A stretch of DNA of 39,031 nucleotides from Parasulfuritortus sp. (GTDB lineage Bacteria; Pseudomonadota; Gammaproteobacteria; Burkholderiales; Thiobacillaceae). Position numbers and translations under genes: made by a program. Each line of letters begins with the position of its first letter. Position 1 is the stretch's first letter. The DNA is taken from assembly GCA_031291185.1 (NCBI GenBank), contig JARLJM010000066.1, positions 1-39,031 of the forward strand. The letters run 5' to 3'. Below are positions 1-7,606 of the stretch, one piece after another. The notes under the pieces were generated by a model. The model was not told the DNA's origin. It was given only the letters and a program-made list of their open reading frames with translations, and searched no databases.

Positions 1-780
1 AGCTGGGTAGCGGCCAGCGACCTGCGCATACTTGGCGTCCTGCAACGCATCGCGCTGACCTATTGTCTCGCTGCCTTGCTGCTCCACTATGCCGGCTTGC
101 GCGCGGCCCTGATCTACAGCGTGGCCGTCCTGCTGGGCTATTGGTGGCTGCTGGCAAGCTTCGGCGATTACAGCCTGGCCGGCAACGTCGCGCTCAAGGT
201 GGACCTGTCTCTGTTTGGCGCTTCCCATCTATATAAGGGCGAAGGCATTCCGTTCGACCCCGAAGGCCTGCTCGGCACCCTGCCGGCGACCGTGAACGTG
301 CTGGCTGGTTACGCTATCATGCGCACCCTGCGCCAGCGCCCGAGCGGACAAAAGACCGTAGTGTGGTTTGTCGCGGCGGGCCTGGGGCTGATCGCACTCT
401 CCCTGGCCTGGAATGTCTACCTGCCGATCAACAAGAAGATATGGACCAGTTCCTACGTCCTCTGCACGATAGGGATCGACCTGCTGGCGTTGGCTTTGCT
501 GGTGGAGTTCATCGACATTCGTGGCTGGCGTCGACCAACCCGCTATTTCGAGACGTTCGGCAAGAACACCCTGGCGATCTACCTGTTTGCCGAAATCCTG
601 ATGTCCGTTGCCTGGACCGTGAAGATCGGCGACCAGGCCCTGTTCATGTGGATCTATACGCACGGTTTCCAATGGGCCGGGGCAAAATCCGGCTCGCTGC
701 TTATGGCGCTGGCCTTCATGCATCTTTGCTGGATGGTGGCGAACCTGATGGACAAGAAGCGGATTTTCATCCGGTTGTGA
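1..780 (+). CDS. Membrane acyltransferase, COG4299/NagX (HGSNAT-like) family, 3' part only
   Basis: The reading frame is open from base 1, so the 5' end lies outside the window and 259 C-terminal residues are visible. The first visible residues contain LRILGVLQRIAL, and further on comes FDPEGLLGTLPATVNVLAGY. Both resemble the conserved segments of the bacterial family related to heparan-alpha-glucosaminide N-acetyltransferase (COG4299, DUF5009-type). The rest is a run of hydrophobic helices with short loops, ending in a basic tail (MDKKRIFIRL). By family it should be a polytopic inner-membrane protein that transfers acyl groups to sugars; the substrate here is unknown. It ends 90 bases before tonB, on the same strand. 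Family assignment is fairly secure, function is not. Confidence 0.75.
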   Translation, partial: SWVAASDLRILGVLQRIALTYCLAALLLHYAGLRAALIYSVAVLLGYWWLLASFGDYSLAGNVALKVDLSLFGASHLYKGEGIPFDPEGLLGTLPATVNVLAGYAIMRTLRQRPSGQKTVVWFVAAGLGLIALSLAWNVYLPINKKIWTSSYVLCTIGIDLLALALLVEFIDIRGWRRPTRYFETFGKNTLAIYLFAEILMSVAWTVKIGDQALFMWIYTHGFQWAGAKSGSLLMALAFMHLCWMVANLMDKKRIFIRL

Positions 781-870
781 TGGGTTCTGCGATGAGAAAC
801 CTTATTGAATTGAAACACCGTTGCCGCCATGAGCCGGCAGCATTCCACACCTATGGAGGAGTTACCTGAG

Positions 871-1515
871 ATGGATTTCGCCCAAGAACAGAGAAATCCG
901 GGCAAGCACCTCGTCGGTATTGCTTTTGTCGTGGCATTTCATGCCCTGCTGATATGGGGGTTGGTAAACGGGTTGGCGCAAAAAGTGGTCGAGGTGGTAA
1001 AGGCGCCCCTGGAGGCAACGATCATTCCGGAAATACACAAGCTGCCTCCGCCCCCGCCGCCACAGCCACCGCCGCCCAAGACGGCGGCTCCGCCACCGCC
1101 CTTCATTCCGCCTCCCGAGGTCGTCATCGCGGTTCCGCCGCCTGTTGCCGAGACCATCCAGGTCGCCACGAAAGTGCCTCCTCCGGCCCCGGTGCCTTTC
1201 ACTCCCGCTCCTGCCCCCACCACACACCAAGTGGCACGGACGGCTGCCGTGATCGACCCCAAGCACGCCTGCCCAGAGCCTGAATATCCGCCGACCTCTC
1301 GACGCAACGGGGAAACCGGCACGGTCACGCTGCGTTTCCTCATTGATATCAATGGCCAGGTCATCGACAGCAAGATTTTGACTTCGAGCGGTCATCCTCG
1401 TCTGGATCGGGCGGCCATGGATGCACTGTCGAGTTGTGTTTTCCGTCCCGGCACCGTGGACGGCAAGCCGGAGCAGTCCTGGGCAAACATCAAATACGAT
1501 TGGCGGCTCGATTAG
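871..1515 (+). CDS. tonB: TonB-like energy transducer
   Basis: A 214-residue protein with the TonB plan: a short cytoplasmic start, one membrane anchor (about residues 13-32, HLVGIAFVVAFHALLIWGLV), a long proline-rich periplasmic spacer (about 50-130) and a C-terminal TonB domain (about 135-214). The domain contains PEPEYPPTSRRNGETGTV and a late SCVFRPGTVDGKP segment. It should carry proton-motive-force energy from ExbB/ExbD to outer-membrane receptors. ATG 871 is preferred because GGAGGA lies ten bases upstream at 855-860; in-frame ATGs at 829 and 853 would add residues before the anchor. It is first in a five-gene string with exbB, two exbD and a TPR gene. No TonB-dependent receptor gene is in the window, so the cargo cannot be told. 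Confidence 0.9.
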   Translation: MDFAQEQRNPGKHLVGIAFVVAFHALLIWGLVNGLAQKVVEVVKAPLEATIIPEIHKLPPPPPPQPPPPKTAAPPPPFIPPPEVVIAVPPPVAETIQVATKVPPPAPVPFTPAPAPTTHQVARTAAVIDPKHACPEPEYPPTSRRNGETGTVTLRFLIDINGQVIDSKILTSSGHPRLDRAAMDALSSCVFRPGTVDGKPEQSWANIKYDWRLD

Positions 1516-1546
1516 CCGCCCCTCTCTCATTACCAAGGAGATTCAC

Positions 1547-2332
1547 ATGAACACTATCGTCAACCGCCGTATCCCCGTCTTCAGCCCCTCGGGGCTTGCA
1601 GTCTTGTCCGCCTTGCTGCTGATGGTCGCCGCGCCGTCCGCCCTGGCCGAACCCGCCATGGTCGAAAAGGTGACCAACCCGTACGGCCTGGATGCGCTGT
1701 GGAAGGCCGGCGACTTCGTCACCAAGGGCACGCTGATGATCCTGGTGATCATGTCGATGGGCAGCTGGTACATCCTCGTCACCAAGCTGTTCGAACAGTT
1801 CAAGTTGTTCCGACAGGCCCGCGCCACGTCGGCATTCTGGCAAGCGGGAAGCATCCAGGAGGGCCTCAACAGCCTGGAGAAGGACAACGCCTTCGGATAC
1901 ATCGCGGAAAACGCATTGCATGCCAGCCAGAACCATGGCGGCAAACTCGCCGAAACGATCGATCACAATACCTGGCTGAGCATGCAGATCCAGCGTACCG
2001 CCGACAACGTCCAGAGCCGTCTGCAGGATGGCCTGGCATTCCTCGCCACGGTCAGCTCCACTGCGCCGTTCGTCGGGTTGTTCGGCACGGTCTGGGGCAT
2101 CTACCACGCCCTGACTGCGATCGGCATTGCCGGGCAGGCGTCGATCGACAAGGTCGCCGGTCCGGTGGGTGAGGCCCTGATCATGACCGCCATCGGCCTG
2201 GCGGTGGCCGTGCCGGCCGTGCTCAGCTACAACTGGCTCGTGCGCCGCAACAAGGTCGCCATGGAAAAGGTCCGCAACTTCAACGTAGACCTCCATGCCG
2301 CCCTCATGGGTGCCACACCCAGGGCGCGCTGA
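1547..2332 (+). CDS. exbB: ExbB/TolQ/MotA-type proton channel subunit
   Basis: A 261-residue inner-membrane protein. It starts at ATG 1547 with AAGGAG at 1535-1540. The N-terminus looks like a cleavable signal sequence (hydrophobic 16-29, likely cut after APSALA at residue 34), as in some ExbB proteins with a periplasmic extension. A first membrane helix follows (about 60-80, MILVIMSMGSWYILVTKLF), then a cytoplasmic segment and two more helices containing the family signature STAPFVGLFGTVWGIYHAL and EALIMTAIGLAVAVPAVL. It forms the pentameric stator that couples proton flow to TonB. Its stop is followed after two bases by the first exbD start, which indicates co-translation. Confidence 0.92.
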   Translation: MNTIVNRRIPVFSPSGLAVLSALLLMVAAPSALAEPAMVEKVTNPYGLDALWKAGDFVTKGTLMILVIMSMGSWYILVTKLFEQFKLFRQARATSAFWQAGSIQEGLNSLEKDNAFGYIAENALHASQNHGGKLAETIDHNTWLSMQIQRTADNVQSRLQDGLAFLATVSSTAPFVGLFGTVWGIYHALTAIGIAGQASIDKVAGPVGEALIMTAIGLAVAVPAVLSYNWLVRRNKVAMEKVRNFNVDLHAALMGATPRAR

Positions 2333-2334
2333 TC

Positions 2335-2760
2335 ATGGCCATGCATATCGCTGACGGCAATGGCGAGGATGAGGTGGTCGCGACCATCAACACGACGCCG
2401 CTGGTCGACGTCATGCTGGTCCTGCTGATCATCTTCCTGATCACCATTCCCGTGGTCACTCAAACCGTGCCTGTGACCCTGCCGAAGGAAACCAACGTCG
2501 TCACCATCACCAAGCCGGAAAACATCCTGCTGTCGGTGAATCGCGACGGAGAGGTGTTCTGGAACACCTTGCGGATTCCCAGCAACGAAGACCTGGTGAC
2601 GCGGCTCAAAGCAGTTTCGGGACGCAACCCGCAACCGGAAGTGCACATCCGCGGAGACCAGGAAGCGCGTTACGAAGCCATTGGCCGAATCGTATTCGCC
2701 TGTCAGCGTGCCGGCATCGTCAAGGTCGGGTTCATCACTGAACCTCCGGCCAGGAACTGA
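2335..2760 (+). CDS. exbD: ExbD/TolR-type stator subunit, copy 1
   Basis: A 141-residue single-pass protein. The N-terminal helix has TTPLVDVMLVLLIIFLI, where the aspartate of LVDVML is the conserved proton-carrying residue of ExbD/TolR. A periplasmic domain ends in ACQRAGIVKVGFITEP. ATG 2335 lies two bases after the exbB stop; a second in-frame ATG at 2341 is possible. With ExbB it forms the energising complex. It is followed by a second, clearly divergent exbD, as in the double-ExbD systems known from Xanthomonas and relatives. Confidence 0.9.
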   Translation: MAMHIADGNGEDEVVATINTTPLVDVMLVLLIIFLITIPVVTQTVPVTLPKETNVVTITKPENILLSVNRDGEVFWNTLRIPSNEDLVTRLKAVSGRNPQPEVHIRGDQEARYEAIGRIVFACQRAGIVKVGFITEPPARN

Positions 2761-2799
2761 TACGGCTTGACCAGGCGACAACCAGGAAAGGACACAATC

Positions 2800-3228
2800 A
2801 TGGCCATCAATCTGGGCCACGGCAGCTCGCAGGACGATGAGGTGATGGTGGAGATCAACACCACGCCGCTGATCGACGTCATGCTCGTGCTGCTCATCAT
2901 GCTGATCATCACCATCCCCATCCAGACCCATGCTGTCAAGATCAACATGCCGGTCGGCAATCCGCCGCCGCCCCTCGTGCAGCCTCGCGTGATCCAGGTG
3001 GATGTGGATTTCGACGGCACGGTGCTGTGGGATGGCGAGGTTGTTCCGGACCGCGCGCACCTCGAAGAACGCATGCGCCAGGTCTCTGCCCAGGCCGATC
3101 AGCCCGAGATTCATCTGCGCCCCAACAAGTTCGTAGCCTATAAGGCCGTCGCCATGGTCATGGCCACGGCACAGCGACTGGGTGTCACCAAGATAGGCTT
3201 GGTGGGCAATGAACAGTTCGTCAATTGA
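2800..3228 (+). CDS. exbD: ExbD/TolR-type stator subunit, copy 2
   Basis: A 142-residue paralogue of the preceding gene. It has the same NTTPLIDVMLVLLIMLIIT helix with the proton-binding aspartate, but a different periplasmic half that contains a proline patch (NPPPPLVQP) and ends in AQRLGVTKIGLVGNEQFVN. ATG 2800 is chosen because AGGAAAGG lies just upstream (2784-2791); an in-frame TTG at 2767 lacks such a site. Two non-identical ExbD subunits suggest either a hetero-oligomeric stator or different partners. The start codon of the next gene overlaps its stop. Confidence 0.9.
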   Translation: MAINLGHGSSQDDEVMVEINTTPLIDVMLVLLIMLIITIPIQTHAVKINMPVGNPPPPLVQPRVIQVDVDFDGTVLWDGEVVPDRAHLEERMRQVSAQADQPEIHLRPNKFVAYKAVAMVMATAQRLGVTKIGLVGNEQFVN

Positions 3229-4436
3229 GGCCTGACCAGTTGCGCGCCTACATCGCCCTAGGCTGGTTCGCCGTCTGCATGTCGGTTGCATCTGTCGGCC
3301 ATGCGGAAGACAGCTTGCGTCCGGAGGTCGGGACGCCTCTGCTTGCCGCCCAGCAATTGATGAAGGCACAACACTACAAGGAAGCACTGGACAAAGTGCG
3401 CGAGGCCGAAGGCGTCGCCGGTCGCACACCCTATGAAAATTTCACGATCGAACGCATGCGTGCTGCCGCCGCCGCCGCGACAGGCGACTACGCGACCGCC
3501 ACAAAATCCATCGAGTCGCTGATTGCCAGCGGCAAGCTGACGGCCGACGATCAACTGAAAATGATGGAAGCCCTGGCCGGCACCTATTACCGAGCCAAGG
3601 ATTACACCCGTGCCGTTTACTGGCTTCGGCAATATCAGGCCAGTGGTGGCAAGGATGCCGAGATGCACACGCTGCTTATCCAGTCACTGTATTTCTCCGG
3701 GGACTATGCCGCTGCCGCCGGCGAAATCACGGCAACCGTCGCCGATGATGAGCGTAACGGCCGGGTCCCGTCCGAGAACATGTTGCAGCTCCTGGCCAAT
3801 TGCCAGTCCAAGACGCATGACCCTCAGGGCTATATCGGCACCCTGGAACGCCTGGTCGACCACTACCCGAGAAAGGAATACTGGGCCGACCTCATCTATC
3901 GACTGAGGAACAAACCCGGTTTCCCCAATCGACTCGACCTGGATGTCTACCGGCTGCGCCGGGCAAGTGGCACCCTCGATGAAGCCCCGGCCTACGTGGA
4001 ATATGCAGAGCTGGCGTTGCAGGCCGGATTCCCGGCGGAGGCCAGGATGATCGTCGATGAAGGGTTTCAGAAGAAACTGCTCGGTACTGGCAGTGAGGCG
4101 CCCCGCCACAGGCGCCTGCGAGAACTGGCAGCAAGAGAGGCTGGGCTGGATTCGGCCTCCCGAACCGCGAATGCGAATGCCGATGGGCTGGTTAACGATG
4201 GCTATGCCCTCATTACACAGGGGAAGTTCAATCAAGGCATCGCCATGATGGAACAGGGTCTCCACAAGGAACAGCAACTCAAGCATAGCGGGGACGCGCA
4301 TCTGCATCTGGCGCTCGCCTACCTGCAAGCGGGAAACAGAGAAAAATCGATGCAGATTCTAAAAACGCTACTCACCAGCAACGATGGCACGAATGACCTC
4401 GCCAGACTGTGGCTGCTGCTGACGCGCCTGGATTAG
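3225..4436 (+). CDS. Periplasmic TPR-repeat protein of the TonB operon
   Basis: A 403-residue protein with an N-terminal signal sequence (hydrophobic about 8-22, likely cut after VGHA at residue 27). The mature part is alpha-helical and looks like tetratricopeptide repeats: LLAAQQLMKAQHYKEALDKV near the start, ALAGTYYRAKDYTRAVYWLR around residue 120, and HLHLALAYLQAGNREKSMQ near the end. The start is probably TTG 3225, whose bases overlap the exbD stop (TTGA); TTG 3240 is the alternative. TPR proteins are known partners of TonB2-type complexes in gamma-proteobacteria, where they help energise uptake. The same role is inferred from position, not shown by motif. Confidence 0.75.
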   Translation: MRPDQLRAYIALGWFAVCMSVASVGHAEDSLRPEVGTPLLAAQQLMKAQHYKEALDKVREAEGVAGRTPYENFTIERMRAAAAAATGDYATATKSIESLIASGKLTADDQLKMMEALAGTYYRAKDYTRAVYWLRQYQASGGKDAEMHTLLIQSLYFSGDYAAAAGEITATVADDERNGRVPSENMLQLLANCQSKTHDPQGYIGTLERLVDHYPRKEYWADLIYRLRNKPGFPNRLDLDVYRLRRASGTLDEAPAYVEYAELALQAGFPAEARMIVDEGFQKKLLGTGSEAPRHRRLRELAAREAGLDSASRTANANADGLVNDGYALITQGKFNQGIAMMEQGLHKEQQLKHSGDAHLHLALAYLQAGNREKSMQILKTLLTSNDGTNDLARLWLLLTRLD

Positions 4437-4892
4437 AGCGCAAGCCATATATCTGTGGTGGTGCGGTTCGTTACACCGTTTCCGGTGGCTGTCGAACGAC
4501 TTTTCCTGGCCGACAAGCTGACCACCGAGCCAATTTAGGATGCCTTCACTGGCATGGTCTGGGCGGGTCCGTACCAAATTTGATTCGTCTGCCTGATTCG
4601 GCAAACGATTTCATCAGGCAAACCTGAGCCCGTCTGGTTATCGGGCGACGCCGATTCTCCCTGCGCCTTTTCGGTTGTTCCTGAGCGACGAAAAGTCCCG
4701 GATTCACTAAAATTTGGGAAAACGCTGATTTATTCGAGTTTCGTCGCCCCCCGAAGGCGCGAGCCCAATTAAATCAATGAACTGGATACTCGCTTATGCG
4801 GGTATGGCGAATAATTCAGCGCCTCCTTAGAAACATAAAAGAATTCAGGCAGGGAGAGTGTAGATGCCGGTGATTTCTGAGAGAGTCAGGCC
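4437..4892 (+). other. Gene-free stretch with several strong inverted repeats (possible structured RNA or leader of comEC)
   Basis: No convincing gene lies here. The sequence is lower in GC than its surroundings and carries a chain of inverted repeats: 4540-4544/4551-4555 (ATGCC/GGCAT), 4590-4597/4613-4620 (TGCCTGAT/ATCAGGCA), 4628-4632/4642-4646 (GCCCG/CGGGC), 4685-4693/4739-4747 (GCGACGAAA/TTTCGTCGC) enclosing 4696-4704/4711-4719, and 4786-4793/4798-4805 with a TTAT loop. Two stems contain G-T pairs that work only if the plus strand is the RNA. None is followed by a run of T, so they are not ordinary intrinsic terminators. No known riboswitch family was recognised. Confidence 0.35.
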
Positions 4893-7205
4893 GTGCCGTT
4901 GCGCGCGCTGATTCTGGCCTTTGCCCTTGGCGCAGCCTTTTTGCAGGTCCAGTCGGTCTTGCCCGATCTGCGCTGGTTGTGGCTGATGCCGCCCCTGTTT
5001 CTGATTTCAGGACTGTTGCCAGGGGGCCGTCATGGCGGATTGCTCAAGGTCTTGCTGTCGATTGTGCTGGTGCTGTCCACCGGTTTCTTTTATGCAGCCT
5101 GGCGCGCCGATATCCGTCTGTCGGATAAACTGCCATCGGCTTGGGAAGGTCGCGATATCCGGTTGGTCGGCCGGGTCGACGGCTTGCCGGAAAAGACGCC
5201 AAGAGGCTGGCGCTTCGTGCTGAATGTGGCGAACGTAGCTACTCCGGACGCACATGTGCCAGCCAAGGTGCAGATCAGCCTGTCCAGTTTTGATGATACG
5301 GTCATTCCAGCACCACGGGGAGGTCAGTGTCTCAGCGTCACGGCACGGTTAAATCGACCTCATGCCAGTGTCAATTTTGGCGGCTTCGATTACGAGGGCT
5401 GGTTGCTGGAGCGGAATATCCGGGCCCAGGGCTATGCAGAAGGCGCTTTCAGCCCGGCCGATGCCTGCCGTTACAGTCTGACCGGGACGATGGACGGCTG
5501 GCGCGACGCGATGCGCGATCGACTGAACAGCGCATTGGCGGACAGACCTTATGCCGGTGTGGTGGTCGGTCTGGCGGTGGGCGACCAGAACGCCATCCCG
5601 GATGCCCAGTGGCAGCTTTTCCGGGCGACCGGGGTGACCCATCTCATGAGCATCTCCGGGCTTCATGTCACGTTGCTGGCCAGCATGGTATTCGCACTGG
5701 TGAACTGGGGTTGGCGGCGCGTTGGTTTTCTGGCGCTTCATCTGCCGGCGCGACAGGCCGCCAGTCTGGCCGGTTTCGTCACCGCGTTCTGGTATGTGGC
5801 CATGACCGGCTTCGGCCTGCCGGCACAGCGCACGCTGTACATGGTCGGGATGGTGGCGGCGGCCCTCTGGTTGGGGCGGATCAATTCGCCGACTCGGGTT
5901 CTCGCCGCAGCCCTCGCGTTGGTCGTGTTGATCGATCCGTGGGCGGCGCTGGCGCCTGGGTTCTGGCTGTCGTTCGGTGCCGTTGCCGTGCTGTTCTATG
6001 TCGGCTCGGGGCGATTAGCCAGGCCGGCTGTCTGGCGGGAATGGATGCTGGCGCAATGGGCCGTTACCCTGGCCCTGACGCCGGCCCTGCTGTTGATGTT
6101 CCACGGCGTTTCGCTGGTTTCGCCGCTGGCCAATGCCTTCGCCATTCCGTTGATCAGCCTGGTTGCCGTGCCGCTGGTCCTGGCCGCGGCGATGTTGCCC
6201 ATTCCGTTTCTGGCCCATCTGGCGCACTGGGTCATCGCCTTGACCATGACCGGCCTGACCTGGCTGGCGGCACTGCCGCAACCGATCTGGCATGTCGCCG
6301 ACCCGGATTGGCGAGCATTGGCGCTGGCCTTGCTGGGCACCGGCGTGCTGCTCTTGCCGCGCGGGGTGCCAGGTCGCTGGCTGGGTGCGATCCTGTTTTT
6401 GCCGCTACTGTTTCCGGTTCAGGAACGCATGCTGCCGGGCGCGTTTCGGCTGGATATGCTGGATGTCGGACAGGGGCTTGCGGTCGTGGTCCGCACCGGC
6501 ACGCATGCCCTGGTCTATGACACCGGTCCCCGCTATGCCTCGGGCGACGACGCCGGCGCACGGGTGGTGGCCCCGTTCCTGTTTGCCCGTGGCATCAATC
6601 GGCTGGATGGGCTGGTCGTGTCCCATGAAGATAGCGACCACAGTGGCGGGGCGGCTTCGCTCTTGGTCAGTCACGATCCTGTCTGGCGACTGGCCTCGTA
6701 TCCGCTTGAAGGGGCACAACGATGCGCGGCAGGCCAGACATGGCGCTGGGACGGCGTAAATTTCGCCATCCTGCATCCGCTTGCCCGCTTTTATGATGAA
6801 CCGGGCTTCTCCGAGAACGACATGAGCTGCGTGCTGAGGGTGTCGAGTCCCGAGGGTTCTGTGCTGCTGACCGGAGATATCGCCCGGCTGGGTGAATTGA
6901 GCCTGGCACTCTTGCCGCCAGTACAGTTGCACTCCGATGTTCTGGTGGTGCCGCATCATGGCAGCCGGGGGTCTTCCATGGCTGAATTCATCACGGCGGT
7001 TCACCCGGATACGGCATTGATTTCAGTTGGCTACAGAAACCGTTTCGGTCACCCCGCACCTGAAACGCTTGCCCGCTATCGCGCGGCTGAAGCCCGGATC
7101 GTGCGTACGGACCAGGAGGGCGCACTGAGACTGGATTTCGAGGCGACTGGACGTACCGAGCAACATGCCCGAGACCTGGAAAAACATTATTGGCAACTTC
7201 GCTAG
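4893..7205 (+). CDS. comEC: DNA internalisation protein ComEC/Rec2
   Basis: A 770-residue inner-membrane protein, typical length for ComEC. It has an N-terminal hydrophobic part with a DUF4131-like soluble domain (about 30-180), a polytopic competence domain (about 200-490) with RATGVTHLMSISGLHVTLLA, and a C-terminal metallo-beta-lactamase-like domain (about 515-750). That domain has the HxDxDH metal motif (H578, D580, D582, H583) and PHHGSRGSS from 687. ComEC carries single-stranded DNA across the inner membrane during transformation, and the lactamase-like domain is thought to degrade the other strand. The start is GTG 4893, with GAGAGAG just upstream. An intact gene suggests natural competence is possible, though no other competence genes are in the window. 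Confidence 0.92.
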   Translation: MPLRALILAFALGAAFLQVQSVLPDLRWLWLMPPLFLISGLLPGGRHGGLLKVLLSIVLVLSTGFFYAAWRADIRLSDKLPSAWEGRDIRLVGRVDGLPEKTPRGWRFVLNVANVATPDAHVPAKVQISLSSFDDTVIPAPRGGQCLSVTARLNRPHASVNFGGFDYEGWLLERNIRAQGYAEGAFSPADACRYSLTGTMDGWRDAMRDRLNSALADRPYAGVVVGLAVGDQNAIPDAQWQLFRATGVTHLMSISGLHVTLLASMVFALVNWGWRRVGFLALHLPARQAASLAGFVTAFWYVAMTGFGLPAQRTLYMVGMVAAALWLGRINSPTRVLAAALALVVLIDPWAALAPGFWLSFGAVAVLFYVGSGRLARPAVWREWMLAQWAVTLALTPALLLMFHGVSLVSPLANAFAIPLISLVAVPLVLAAAMLPIPFLAHLAHWVIALTMTGLTWLAALPQPIWHVADPDWRALALALLGTGVLLLPRGVPGRWLGAILFLPLLFPVQERMLPGAFRLDMLDVGQGLAVVVRTGTHALVYDTGPRYASGDDAGARVVAPFLFARGINRLDGLVVSHEDSDHSGGAASLLVSHDPVWRLASYPLEGAQRCAAGQTWRWDGVNFAILHPLARFYDEPGFSENDMSCVLRVSSPEGSVLLTGDIARLGELSLALLPPVQLHSDVLVVPHHGSRGSSMAEFITAVHPDTALISVGYRNRFGHPAPETLARYRAAEARIVRTDQEGALRLDFEATGRTEQHARDLEKHYWQLR

Positions 7206-7291
7206 GACGCTATACAAAATACCTTCTACCCAGCCTGCCTGCTCTGTTCTGCCCTGATTTTGCAGGATTTTTGGAAATTCCAGGGTGGACT

Positions 7292-7491
7292 TAATCCACA
7301 GTTGTCACATCCTGGCTAAAAATCCACGGCTATCTTGTTGAACTGGCTGATCTATTTTGTAAGTTATTGAAAATAAAAGATATTGAATTGGCTTAAAAAA
7401 TGATCTCAACCGCAAAATCCGTGTCAGTACAGTCGGTTAGCAAGTCTATGCAGGATTTGTACACAGAGTTATCCACAGCTTTTGTGGATAA
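7292..7491. promoter_or_regulatory. DnaA-box cluster with AT-rich core (origin-like or DnaA-controlled)
   Basis: Two perfect consensus DnaA boxes (TTATCCACA) sit in inverted orientation at 7469-7477 and 7483-7491, separated by five bases. A near match, TAATCCACA, is at 7292-7300 (one mismatch) and TTGTACACA is at 7457-7465 (two mismatches). Between them is an AT-rich segment containing GATCTATTTTGTA at 7349-7361, close to the E. coli oriC 13-mer, and another GATCT at 7402. The inverted pair could also fold as a 9-base-pair hairpin, but no T run follows. The genes on both sides run the same way and dnaA, dnaN, gidA and rpmH are absent, so a true chromosomal origin is not established. Confidence 0.5.
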
Positions 7492-7548
7492 GACAGTCCA
7501 AGCCTGAAAGACCGGCCAGCGAAGGTTTTTTCCGACACAAAATAGGGG

Positions 7549-7554
7549 TATAGT
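7549..7554 (+). promoter_or_regulatory. Possible -10 element upstream of argD
   Basis: TATAGT lies about 53 bases before the argD start. No good -35 hexamer is seen at the usual spacing (only a run of T at 7526-7531). This is a weak call. Confidence 0.25.
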
Positions 7555-7564
7555 TCTCCGTTCC

Positions 7565-7595
7565 CGGCGGCTTGATGTCGCCGCTTTTGTTTATT
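7565..7595 (+). terminator. Hairpin plus T-rich tail in the argD leader
   Basis: CGGCGGC (7565-7571) can pair with GTCGCCG (7577-7583) around a TTGAT loop, one pair being G-T. CTTTTGTTTATTT follows. It has the form of a small intrinsic terminator, but lies only 24 bases before argD and just after the possible -10, so attenuation or a 5'-end stabilising hairpin are alternatives. Confidence 0.3.
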
Positions 7596-7606
7596 TGGTG
7601 AACTAC

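Larger units (their letters stand above)
7206..7606. other. Gene-free stretch with AT-rich core and DnaA-box-like cluster
   Basis: No gene is seen. The stretch has an AT-rich core (about 7328-7420), a 10-base direct repeat TGCAGGATTT at 7261-7270 and 7449-7458 flanking it, DnaA-box-like sequences on both sides, and a possible argD promoter and leader hairpin at the right end. The individual elements are listed separately. Confidence 0.6.

Noticed and set aside
2227..3429. Minus-strand frame (400 codons) opposite exbB/exbD
   Set aside because: It is antisense to three recognised TonB-operon genes, with His/Asp-rich nonsense composition.
4600..4760. Fragments resembling riboswitch motifs (GGCAAACC at 4618, CCGAAGG at 4751)
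   Set aside because: The remaining conserved parts of the cyclic-di-GMP and glycine riboswitches are missing, so no known class can be assigned.
4777..4830. Short open frame of 17 codons before comEC
   Set aside because: It has no ribosome site and its sequence overlaps the 4786-4805 hairpin; no evidence of a leader peptide.
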